Assembly: GCA_000242935.3 (NCBI GenBank)
Contig: CP007053.1
Span: forward strand, 5,317,001 to 5,381,000
Direction: 5' to 3'
Length of the DNA stretch: 64,000 nucleotides
DNA from: Opitutaceae bacterium TAV5
GTDB lineage: Bacteria > Verrucomicrobiota > Verrucomicrobiia > Opitutales > Opitutaceae
Below the pieces are notes generated by a model, which made no database searches, had not been told where the DNA came from, and was given only the letters and a program-made list of their open reading frames with translations. Below, piece after piece: positions 17,586-24,793 of this stretch. Numbering within the stretch: the first letter of the stretch is position 1; each line of letters starts with the position of its first letter. The position numbers were made by a program, and so were the translations under genes.

Positions 17586-17639
17586 GATCGGGCGAAAAGG
17601 GGGGCGGAAAAACAAGGTGTGTGCGGGAAGTTGACCGGG

Positions 17640-17659
17640 GCGCCGCAGGTGCGCGGCGC
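17640..17659. repeat. GC hairpin between the rhomboid and S41 genes
   Basis: GCGCCGC and GCGGCGC with a 6-nt loop, perfectly paired, in the 90-nt gap between the rhomboid stop and the protease start. No T-run follows on either strand, so it may be an attenuating or stabilising stem rather than a terminator. Confidence 0.5.
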
Positions 17660-17675
17660 GGGCCGGGAGAATGGG

Positions 17676-18632
17676 TCAACGGCGGGAGATAAGGTCGCGC
17701 GCTTCGTCGAGAGTGCGTTTTTCTTCGGTGGTGAGAGCGCCGAAGCCCTCGCTGTTGATCTTGTCGAGAATGCGGTCGACCTCGGCCCGGAGGTCGCGTT
17801 CGGTGGCGGCGGTTGCCTGCGCGGCCGCGGCCGGCGGCGGAGCGGATCGGGTGGAGAGATTGACACGGTAGGTCGTGGTGGTGCCGGTGGCGGCGGCGCG
17901 CTTGAACCAGCCGGGTTTTTCGATCGCGGGCTGCCGGGTGAGGGTCTCGTCGCGTTCGCGCAGGAAGAACCGGTAATAGAGCCAGCCCGCGATGATGCCG
18001 CCGACGTGGGCGGAGTGGGCGATGCCATCGGAATAGAGGCCGGCCCCGTGCCGGGGCAACTCGCTGGCGAGCAGACCCACAAGGTCGATGCCGCCGAAAA
18101 TGATGAGCGCCCAGCGGGGTTTTATGGTGAGCGGAATGACGTAGAAGACCAGAAGCGTGATCGGCCGGTCCGGATAAAGGCAGGCGAAGATCGTGAAAAG
18201 CCCCATGACGCCGCCGGAGATGCCGACGACCGCTCCCCACTGGTTGAAATTGACGAGTGTCCACAGGATGCTGCCGCCGAGAATGGACACGCCGAGAGCA
18301 ATCAGAAACCGCCGGGAGCCGAGCACGGTTTCGACGGTGCGCCCGATAAAAAAAAGTCCCACCGAGTTGAGCAGCAGGTGCAGGATGCCGCCGTGCAGAA
18401 CGGCGTACGTAAGGTACGTCCACACATGCCAGTGGCGGATGGCATACCCGTCGAGCCGGGCGAAGGCGCTGAGGGGATCCTCTTGCGAATAGCCGCGCGG
18501 GTTGTAGTTAAAGAGCCTTTGGGAAAGGATTTGCAGGAGGAACACGCCGACGATGACCACCAGCACCCAGCCCACTGCGGAGAGTGGTGACCGGCGTCCG
18601 GAGTCGCGCATGTAATGCCTGTCGTAGAGCAT
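17676..18632 (-). CDS. Rhomboid-family intramembrane serine protease
   Basis: 318-residue membrane protein with six or more hydrophobic segments. It has the rhomboid catalytic dyad: Ser139 in GISGG (GxSG) and His209 in HSAHVGG. The WR-like loop and HLLLNSVGL (the family HxxxN motif) are present. A soluble C-terminal region of about 100 residues carries a short helical motif (RDLRAEVDRILDKI). It would cleave transmembrane substrates in the inner membrane; the substrate is unknown. It lies directly upstream of the S41 protease on the same strand. Confidence 0.92.
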   Translation of the reverse strand: MLYDRHYMRDSGRRSPLSAVGWVLVVIVGVFLLQILSQRLFNYNPRGYSQEDPLSAFARLDGYAIRHWHVWTYLTYAVLHGGILHLLLNSVGLFFIGRTVETVLGSRRFLIALGVSILGGSILWTLVNFNQWGAVVGISGGVMGLFTIFACLYPDRPITLLVFYVIPLTIKPRWALIIFGGIDLVGLLASELPRHGAGLYSDGIAHSAHVGGIIAGWLYYRFFLRERDETLTRQPAIEKPGWFKRAAATGTTTTYRVNLSTRSAPPPAAAAQATAATERDLRAEVDRILDKINSEGFGALTTEEKRTLDEARDLISRR

Positions 18633-18800
18633 AAGTGAAGAGGTTGCGGAGAGCAGGGGCCAAACGCAAGTGCAGCGGCACTAAAGCCGGGAGGATCGTT
18701 TGTTTTCCCTGCTCCCGGTAGCACAAAACCGCTCGCATGCCGACACGCGTTATCCAAAAGGTTCGCGGCGCATCGTGTGCAAAACCAGGGTTCCGGCACC

Positions 18801-19253
18801 ATGATTATTGCTGATCTTGCCAAAATCGCCGGCGGCACGTTCCCCGCCCGTCGCTGGGGCCGCGGCCTCGTCGGCCAACTCGGCCAGCCCATCCCCGCCA
18901 AGGGTTTTTCGATGGGATACTCCATCCTCGAACCGCACGGCGGCCAGGTGCCGTGGCACAACCAGGAGCAGGAAGAGGTTTATTTCATCGTCCAGGGCGA
19001 GGGTGAAATCTGCGTCGACAACGAACGCAGCGAGATCAGGGCGGGCCAGGCGGTCTACATGCCGCCCGGCAAGTTCCACCAGCTGACCAACACCGGTGAC
19101 GAGCCGATGCACATGATTTATGTGTATTGCCCCGGCGGCGACGTCGCCCACTGGCGCCAGGAACTGAATGGTACATTGCCCAAAGCGGGGGAGGGCGGCA
19201 TCCCGCCCCTGCCGGCCGGCGCGCAGCCGCAGTGTACCAAAAAACCGGAGTGA
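18801..19253 (+). CDS. Cupin-domain protein
   Basis: 150-residue single-cupin protein. Cupin motif 1 is visible as PWHNQEQEEVYFIVQGEG and motif 2 as PPGKFHQLTNTGDEPM, giving a likely metal site. The ATG at 18801 is chosen. The fold is typical of mannose-6-phosphate-isomerase-like or regulatory sugar-binding cupins. Its place ahead of the DeoR-regulated sugar operon suggests a role in the same metabolism, but a strong hairpin separates them. The reaction is unknown. Confidence 0.8.
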   Translation: MIIADLAKIAGGTFPARRWGRGLVGQLGQPIPAKGFSMGYSILEPHGGQVPWHNQEQEEVYFIVQGEGEICVDNERSEIRAGQAVYMPPGKFHQLTNTGDEPMHMIYVYCPGGDVAHWRQELNGTLPKAGEGGIPPLPAGAQPQCTKKPE

Positions 19254-19258
19254 AGGAG

Positions 19259-19298
19259 CGGCGGCATTCCTGCCGCTGCTGACGACGCGAGGCGTCGC
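19259..19298. repeat. Pair of small GC hairpins
   Basis: Two adjacent stems after the cupin gene: one formed by GCGGC-type arms around CATTCCT, and GACGC-GAG-GCGTC with a triloop. A CTGCTGAC sequence lies between them. The GA-purine triloop resembles the end hairpins of the intragenic elements (GGCGC-GAA-GCGCC). Confidence 0.5.
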
Positions 19299-19308
19299 CG
19301 GATCGGTC

Positions 19309-19372
19309 GTAGATACCATGAGGCCGACAAGTTGGCGGGTTTTCCCCCTCTTGTCGGCCTCATGGTATCTAC
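19309..19372. repeat. Perfect 23-bp inverted repeat
   Basis: Arms at 19309-19331 and 19350-19372 are perfect reverse complements over 23 nt, starting GTAGATACCATGAGGCC, with an 18-nt spacer. They lie 129 nt before the DeoR-type regulator start. There is no T-run. It could be a strong transcript-ending stem, a recombination site or a mobile-element remnant. Confidence 0.85.
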
Positions 19373-19500
19373 TGGCTCCATCTCTTCCGGTTTTCGGTGA
19401 CCTTCGCAGGGTTGGCGCCACCTTGAGTTGTTCCCTCATCGCTCCGGCCTCTTTCATTACCCTTGACCTGATCGTTTGTGAGCGATTTTAAAAGTGGATC

Positions 19501-20271
19501 ATGTTCGCTCACGAGCGCCACCGGATCCTTTTCGACACGCTGCAAAAACGTTCCCCGCTCACCGTTCCCGAGCTGGAAAAACTCCTGCACGCCTCCCCGG
19601 CGACGATCCGGCGGGATCTGACGTTTCTGGAAAAAACGGGAAAAATCGTGCGCACGCACGGCGGCGTCCTTCATCCCGACCACGCCCGGGGCGAGGTGCC
19701 GTTCGATCGCAAGAGCAAGGCGGCGCTCAACACCAAGGCCGCGCTCGCCCGGGCGGCGGCCGCGCTCGTGCAACCCGGCGAGACGGTGTTCGTCGACGCC
19801 GGCACGACCGCACTCGAAACGGGCCGGCGCCTCCTCGCGATCGGGAACCTCACGATTTTCACCAACTCCATCCCGCTTCTCGCCGAGGCCGCCCGCGCCG
19901 ATACCCGCAGCCGCGTGGTGGCGCTCGGCGGCGAGGTGCGGGCGATCAGCCAGGCGCTCACCGGCGGCGCCACGCTCGACTGGATGGACCGGCTCCAGGT
20001 CGATATCGCCTTCCTCGGCGCGTCCGGCATCGCCGCCGCCGAAGGCCCGTCCACGACGGAGCTTTCCGAAGCCGGCGTCAAAGGCCGGATGCTCACCCGC
20101 GCGAAACGTGTGGTTCTCCTCGCCGATGCTTCCAAGTGGATGCAACCTGCCGCCATCCGTTATGCCGGCTGGGCGCAGATCCACGACATCGTGACGGATC
20201 ATGTCCTCACCCGGACCGAACGCGGCGCGCTCGCCAAAAGCGGGACGCGCCTGCACGTAGTTAAAAAATAA
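19501..20271 (+). CDS. DeoR/GlpR-family transcriptional regulator
   Basis: 256-residue sugar-phosphate-responsive repressor. A DeoR-type HTH is at the N-terminus (LTVPELEKLLHASPATIRRDL, about 20-40) with the LEKTGKIVRTHGGV wing. The effector domain resembles ribose-5-phosphate isomerase and contains the family motifs VFVDAGTT, TIFTNSI and ADASKW. It heads a run of same-strand sugar genes (20335-24723) and is the likely local repressor, responding to a phosphorylated intermediate. The ATG at 19501 places the HTH as expected. Confidence 0.92.
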   Translation: MFAHERHRILFDTLQKRSPLTVPELEKLLHASPATIRRDLTFLEKTGKIVRTHGGVLHPDHARGEVPFDRKSKAALNTKAALARAAAALVQPGETVFVDAGTTALETGRRLLAIGNLTIFTNSIPLLAEAARADTRSRVVALGGEVRAISQALTGGATLDWMDRLQVDIAFLGASGIAAAEGPSTTELSEAGVKGRMLTRAKRVVLLADASKWMQPAAIRYAGWAQIHDIVTDHVLTRTERGALAKSGTRLHVVKK

Positions 20272-20334
20272 CCACATCGCGCCGGCTGACCGCCTTCCCT
20301 TTTCCTCCCGCGCCGTCCTCTCCTTCCTCTCCCC

Positions 20335-21501
20335 ATGCCTCCGTCATCATCCCGCTCCGCCCCGCCGCTCCGGACTGTCGCCGGCGCTCCGTCATGGACT
20401 TTCGGCAGCGATCGTGTGGAAGCCAGCCTCACGCGCGACGGCGGCCACCTCGCCCCCGTCCGTTTCCGGACCGCGCACGGCATCGTGGAACCCTTCGCCA
20501 TCGCTCCCTGGGCCGCCGATCCCGAACCGCCTCGGGAACACAACGTCCTCCGCACCCTGCGCGGCGACTTTTTCTGCGCTCCGTTCGGCGGCAACGAGAC
20601 GCCCTGGCGTGGCGAGCGGCATCCCGCGCACGGCGAGACGGCGGTGAATGCGTGGACCTTCGCCGACCAGCGCATCCTGCCCTGCGGCGTCGAATTTTCC
20701 GCCACGCTCCGCACCCGCGTCCGTCCCGGCGAAGTGACCAAGCGCATCACCCTCCGCCACGACGAGACCAATCTTTACTGCCGCCACGAACTGCGCGGCT
20801 ACACCGGCCCGCTCTGCCTCGGGCATCATGCGATGCTCGCCTTCCCCGAGGACAACGGACCCGGCCATCTCGCACTCGGTCCGTGGCGCGAGGGGCGCGT
20901 CTGCCCCGTGCCGTTCGAAGCGCCCGAGGCCGGCGGCTATTTTTCGCTCAGGACCGGCGCGGCCTTCCGCCGCCTTGACCGGGTGCCGCTGGCCGCGGGC
21001 GGATTTGCCGACCTGACGACATATCCCGCCCGCGCCGGTTACGAAGACCTCGTCATGGTGTCCGCCCGCGCGGATTCCCCCGTCGCCTGGGCGGCGGTTG
21101 CGTATCCGGAAGCGGGCTACGCCTGGTTCTCGCTCAAGGATCCCCGTGTCCTCGCCTCGACGATCCTCTGGCATTCCAACGGCGGCCGCCATTATCCACC
21201 CTGGTCCGGCCGGCATCGCCGCGTGCTGGGAGTGGAGGACGTCACCGGCTACTTTCATCTCGGCCTCGCGCCGTCCGCCGCGTCCAATCCGCTCGCGCGC
21301 GCCGGCATTCCGACCGTGCTCCGCCTCCGCTGCGATCGCATGCTGGCGGTCAACTACATCATGGGCGTCGTCGCCCTCCCGCGCGGTTTCGACCGGATCA
21401 AAACCCTCGGCGTCACGCCCGACGGCGGTCATATCCGGCTCCGCTCCGTCTCCGGCATCACCGTCCGTCACCCCGTCAATACCCGTTTCCTCTTCCAATG
21501 A
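20335..21501 (+). CDS. Aldose-1-epimerase-like protein of unknown function
   Basis: 388-residue soluble protein, predicted all-beta, with scattered His and aromatic residues (HNVLRTLRGDFFCAPFGGNE, ITLRHDETNLYCRHEL, LWHSNGGRHYPP). The FFCAPFGGNE segment and overall length recall galactose-mutarotase-fold proteins, which would interconvert sugar anomers. I do not recognise a precise family, so this is fold-level inference. Its stop overlaps the next gene by 4 nt (ATGA), tying it to the aldolase-like gene. Confidence 0.6.
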   Translation: MPPSSSRSAPPLRTVAGAPSWTFGSDRVEASLTRDGGHLAPVRFRTAHGIVEPFAIAPWAADPEPPREHNVLRTLRGDFFCAPFGGNETPWRGERHPAHGETAVNAWTFADQRILPCGVEFSATLRTRVRPGEVTKRITLRHDETNLYCRHELRGYTGPLCLGHHAMLAFPEDNGPGHLALGPWREGRVCPVPFEAPEAGGYFSLRTGAAFRRLDRVPLAAGGFADLTTYPARAGYEDLVMVSARADSPVAWAAVAYPEAGYAWFSLKDPRVLASTILWHSNGGRHYPPWSGRHRRVLGVEDVTGYFHLGLAPSAASNPLARAGIPTVLRLRCDRMLAVNYIMGVVALPRGFDRIKTLGVTPDGGHIRLRSVSGITVRHPVNTRFLFQ

Positions 21502-22568
21502 CCAAGCGCCTCGACGAAAAAATCGCCCGCATCCGCCAAAACCGCGCCACCGCCGCCGACTTCATCATCGCCGACGCCAAGGACGCCGACATGGCTTTTG
21601 GCGTCACCGCTCCCGGGCCGTCTTCCGCATCCTCCGGCGGCAACCGCCACTGTTACACCGAATCGGCGGCTTCCTGCTGGAAAACCCTCGCCGATTACCG
21701 CGAGCAGATCCGCGAAGTCATCCGTCAGGACATCGTGGACATCATGCTTCTTTCCGCCTCCAACCTCGAACAGCTCGGCATGGCGGAAAAACTCTTCGAA
21801 AACTCCGCCATCACGCCCGCCGCCCGCGCCAACGACACCACCGATATCTGGGCTGTCCGCGGCGGCAAATACGCCAGCCATCCCTCCCGCGCCTTTCGCA
21901 CGGCCTCGATCGATCACATCAAATACGGACGCCTCCCCGCACCCGGCGAGGCCCGCGACTACGCCGCGCCTGCCGCCGGCGCCGACCTCGGCCTCTACTC
22001 GATCACCTTCACCAACAACATCGACTGGGACTACTACGCGCTCGAGGCCTTCCACGCCTTTCGCCACGAGGCCGAGCAAAAACGCTTCCGTTACTTCCTC
22101 GAAGTGTTCAACCCCAACGTCAACCCGGCCATTCCCGACCGCACGGTGGCCGCGTTCCTGAACGATCACATCGTGCGCACGCTGGCCGGCGTCACGGCGT
22201 CGGGCCGACCCGTGTTCCTGAAAATTCCCTACAACGGCCCCGGCCCGCTCGAGGAACTGGTCGCCTACGACCCGAACCTCATCGTCGGTATTCTCGGCGG
22301 CAGCGCCGGCACCACGCTCGACGCCTTCCAGCTCATCCACGACGCGCAAAAATACGGCGCCCGTGTCGCGCTCTTCGGCCGCAAGATCAACCTCTCCGAA
22401 CACCCGCTGACGTTCATCCTGTATTTGCGTCGCATTACCGACGGCCTCATCGCGCCCGTCGAAGCCGTCAAGGCTTACCACGCCGACCTCGACCGCCTCG
22501 GCAGCAGACCGCAACGCCACCTCGCCGCCGACCTCCGGCAGACTACCACCCTCCAGAGTTACCGCTGA
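21498..22568 (+). CDS. Class I aldolase-like TIM-barrel protein
   Basis: 356 residues. The pattern fits a class I (Schiff-base) aldolase barrel of the DeoC/LacD type: a candidate catalytic Lys242 in VFLKIPYNG at the end of a strand, the phosphate-loop-like GILGGSAG about 30 residues later, and the terminal strand RVALFGRKIN. The operon (isomerase, PfkB kinase, DeoR regulator) would supply a ketose phosphate for cleavage. The exact family is not recognised, so the reaction is inferred. The last codons and TGA stop lie inside a perfect hairpin at 22556-22579. Confidence 0.6.
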   Translation: MTKRLDEKIARIRQNRATAADFIIADAKDADMAFGVTAPGPSSASSGGNRHCYTESAASCWKTLADYREQIREVIRQDIVDIMLLSASNLEQLGMAEKLFENSAITPAARANDTTDIWAVRGGKYASHPSRAFRTASIDHIKYGRLPAPGEARDYAAPAAGADLGLYSITFTNNIDWDYYALEAFHAFRHEAEQKRFRYFLEVFNPNVNPAIPDRTVAAFLNDHIVRTLAGVTASGRPVFLKIPYNGPGPLEELVAYDPNLIVGILGGSAGTTLDAFQLIHDAQKYGARVALFGRKINLSEHPLTFILYLRRITDGLIAPVEAVKAYHADLDRLGSRPQRHLAADLRQTTTLQSYR

Positions 22569-22579
22569 CGCGGTAACTC
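22556..22579. repeat. Perfect hairpin containing the aldolase-like stop codon
   Basis: GAGTTACCGC and GCGGTAACTC pair perfectly over 10 bp around a TGAC loop, and the TGA in the loop is the stop codon of the upstream gene. The CCGC-TGAC-GCGG core is identical to the left-end hairpin of both intragenic palindromic elements, where another frame reads it as A-D-A. Confidence 0.85.
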
Positions 22580-22581
22580 CG

Positions 22582-22712
22582 GGAAAAGCTGAAACGCTGA
22601 AAACTGAAAAGCTGAAACCCAAACCTTCCCCCCCCCATCGCATCCACTCAAACCTGCCGATCGCCGAAGTCTGATTTCAGTATTTCAGTTTTCAGCGTTT
22701 CAGCTTTTTCAT
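22582..22712. repeat. Type F inverted repeat (GCTGAAA units)
   Basis: Left arm 22582-22618 is a run of GCTGAAA/ACTGAAA units; right arm 22673-22712 is the complementary TTTCAGC/TTTCAGT run. It fills the gap between the aldolase-like gene and lyxose isomerase, ending just before the ATG. A related single arm lies at 52579-52620. Confidence 0.85.
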
Positions 22713-22713
22713 C

Positions 22714-23304
22714 ATGAAACGTTCCGCCATCAACCGCGCTTGCCGCGACGCTCTCGCCTGTTTCACGCGCCACCACTGGACGCTTCCGCCTGCTCCGCAA
22801 TGGGACATCACCGACTTCGGTCTCGGCGATTTCGAGCACTACGGCCTGACACTCGTCAACCTCGCCGCCGAGCCCGAGTACTGCGAAAAACTCATGTACG
22901 CGCGCCACGGTCAGACCACGCCCTGTCACACGCACGCGAAGAAGAAGGAGGACATCATTTGCCGGACCGGTGAACTCACCCTCTCGCTCCATTCCCGGCG
23001 TCCTCCCGCCGGCACCGTTTCCCGCGCGCCCGGTTCCGGCGCCGCCCTCACGCTGTCGGTCAACGGCACTCCGGCCACAATCCCTGCCGGTCAGCTCCTC
23101 GTCCTTCCGGCCGGCCATCGCGTCACGCTCACGCCCGGGATCTGGCACGCCTTCTGGCCGACGAGCGACGAGTGTATCATCGGCGAAGTCAGCACCGCGA
23201 ACGACGACGTGAACGACAACTTTTTCCTCGATCCCGCCATCGGTCGTTATCCCGGCATCGAGGAAGACGAACCGGCAGATGTTCGCCTGCTGTCGGAAAG
23301 GTAA
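22714..23304 (+). CDS. D-lyxose isomerase family protein
   Basis: 196-residue cupin-fold sugar isomerase (D-lyxose ketol-isomerase family, PF07385), interconverting D-lyxose and D-xylulose and often D-mannose and D-fructose in characterised members. Metal ligands are visible: His72 and His74 with Glu79 (CHTHAKKKED), and His145 in PGIWHAFW. The C-terminal NDNFFLDPAIGRYP and EEDEPA motifs match the family. It is slightly shorter than usual. Its neighbours (aldolase-like before, PfkB kinase after) suggest a lyxose or related ketose pathway. Confidence 0.88.
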   Translation: MKRSAINRACRDALACFTRHHWTLPPAPQWDITDFGLGDFEHYGLTLVNLAAEPEYCEKLMYARHGQTTPCHTHAKKKEDIICRTGELTLSLHSRRPPAGTVSRAPGSGAALTLSVNGTPATIPAGQLLVLPAGHRVTLTPGIWHAFWPTSDECIIGEVSTANDDVNDNFFLDPAIGRYPGIEEDEPADVRLLSER

Positions 23305-23316
23305 CAGAAAAATCCC

Positions 23317-23335
23317 GTTTGCCGATCCGGCAAAC
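23317..23335 (+). terminator. Perfect hairpin after the lyxose isomerase gene
   Basis: GTTTGCCG and CGGCAAAC pair over 8 bp around an ATC triloop, 12 nt past the stop codon. There is no T-run, so it may stabilise the 3' end or partly terminate. Confidence 0.5.
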
Positions 23336-23336
23336 C

Positions 23337-23442
23337 AACCGCGAATGGACGCGAATGAACGCGAATTCATAAGGACGCTGATGGAATTGGGTTCTGGTTT
23401 GGTTGTATTTTATTCGCGTCCATTCGCGTCCATTCGCGGTTA
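23337..23442. repeat. Type D inverted repeat (GCGAATGGAC units)
   Basis: Left arm 23337-23368 contains three copies of CGCGAATGGA/CGCGAATGAA; right arm 23411-23442 is the matching ATTCGCGTCC run ending CGCGGTT. The spacer is about 42 nt. It fills the gap between the lyxose isomerase and kinase genes. Confidence 0.9.
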
Positions 23443-23538
23443 AAAGCATTTTTCAGAAGCTCGCCAAAGCCTCCCTTTGCCCGCCGATCTTCGTACCCTT
23501 CTTAACTTCTGTTCAAAATTCTGAATACGACACCTCTC

Positions 23539-24723
23539 ATGTCTCGCTCTCCTCGCTCCGGAATCCTTGCTGGCGGCAACTGGATCGTTGATCACGTCAA
23601 GACCCTCGACGCCTGGCCGCCGCAGGATGCCCTCGCCAACATCACCGCCGAGTCGTGGGGCAATGGCGGATCGCCCTACAATATCCTGAAAAACCTTTCA
23701 AAACTCGGGGCGTCCTGCCCGCTCGCCGGCATCGGTCTGGTCGGCGCCGATGCCGACGGCGCCCGCATCCTCGATGACTGCCGCGCGCACCGCATCGACA
23801 CCACGCAACTCCGCACCACCCCGGCGGCGCCCACTTCCTACAGCGATGTGATGACCGATTCACAAACCGGTCGCCGCACGTTTTTCCATCAACGCGGCGC
23901 CAACGCGCTGCTCGCGCCCGAGCACTTCGATTTCACGACCCCGCAAGCCGCCGCCGCGAAAATTTTCCACATCGGTTACATCCTGCTCCTCGACAAACTC
24001 GACGAACCAGCCGCTGACGCGGCAGTTCAAAGTCTGGAGTCTGGAGTGTCAGACTATCGGCCTGCGGCCTCGGTACAGAGTTCAGATATCCCCGCCTTCC
24101 CCTCCCTCCCCGCCGACAACTTCAAACCCCAAACCCTAAACTCCAGACTGGCGAGAAGCGCCCCCGCTGCGATTCCCCGCATTTGCGATGTCCTCCGCCG
24201 CGCCCGTGCCGCCGGCCTGCTCACCTCGCTCGACTGCGTGAGCGAAAACAGCGACCGTTTCCAGACCATCGTGCGCCCCGTCCTTCCCGAGGTGGATATC
24301 CTTTTCGTCAACGATTTCGAGGCGGGGAAGCTCACCGGTATCGATCTTCACACCACAGGAAAACTCAATCGAGCCGATGTCGAGCGCGCGGTCCGCGCCA
24401 TTGTGGATCTTGGCGTTCGCCGCCAGGTGGTTTTCCATGCGCCCGAAGCCGCCTGCGCCGCATCACCCGATGGCTCGCTCCACTGGCAGCCCAGCCTCCG
24501 CGTTCCGTCGGCTGCGATCAAAGGCACGGCGGGCGCCGGCGACGCTTTCGCCGCTGGCGTCCTGTACGGCCTGCACGAAGACTGGCCCATTGCCGACTCG
24601 CTCAGGCTCGGCGTCTGCACCGCCGCCGCCTGCCTCGGCAGCCCGACATGCTCCGACAGCATCCCGTCATTGCAGGAAACGCTGGGTCTCGCCGAAATTT
24701 ATGGTTTCAGGGTTCTCGCGTAG
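23539..24723 (+). CDS. PfkB-family sugar kinase with embedded palindromic element
   Basis: 394-residue ribokinase-fold kinase, ATP-dependent. The substrate-side GNGGSPYNILKNL and the C-terminal signature KGTAGAGDAFAAG (Asp335 as base, GAGD anion hole) are intact. Residues 158-208 (51 codons, 24010-24162) are a repeat-derived insert after the strand KIFHIGYILLLDKLDEP and before the helix AAIPRICDVLRRARAAGL, where PfkB enzymes normally run straight on. It lies in the DeoR-led operon after the lyxose isomerase, so it probably phosphorylates the ketose made there; position (C1 or C5) is unknown. Confidence 0.88.
   Translation: MSRSPRSGILAGGNWIVDHVKTLDAWPPQDALANITAESWGNGGSPYNILKNLSKLGASCPLAGIGLVGADADGARILDDCRAHRIDTTQLRTTPAAPTSYSDVMTDSQTGRRTFFHQRGANALLAPEHFDFTTPQAAAAKIFHIGYILLLDKLDEPAADAAVQSLESGVSDYRPAASVQSSDIPAFPSLPADNFKPQTLNSRLARSAPAAIPRICDVLRRARAAGLLTSLDCVSENSDRFQTIVRPVLPEVDILFVNDFEAGKLTGIDLHTTGKLNRADVERAVRAIVDLGVRRQVVFHAPEAACAASPDGSLHWQPSLRVPSAAIKGTAGAGDAFAAGVLYGLHEDWPIADSLRLGVCTAAACLGSPTCSDSIPSLQETLGLAEIYGFRVLA
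24010..24162 (+). repeat. Protein-embedded palindromic element in the PfkB kinase gene
   Basis: 153 bp, exactly 51 codons. It begins GCCGCTGACGCGGCAGTTC and ends GGCGAGAAGCGCC. Inside, one arm is AGTCTGGAGTCTGGAGT and the other contains ACTCCAGACT with CAAACCC units. It is read A-A-D-A-A-V-Q ... L-A-R-S-A, the same ends and reading phase as the element in the S41 protease gene (16134-16235). Confidence 0.85.
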
Positions 24724-24740
24724 TGGGTCGCGAGCCGGTC

Positions 24741-24776
24741 GTCCTCCAGGGACATGAGGTAACCGGCATGGAGGAC
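24741..24776. terminator. Hairpin between convergent kinase and sialidase-like genes
   Basis: GTCCTCCA (24741-24748) pairs with TGGAGGAC (24769-24776) in the 70-nt gap between the two converging stops. It has no strong T-run, so termination is plausible but not certain. Confidence 0.4.
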
Positions 24777-24793
24777 AGGGACGCGCCGGATTG

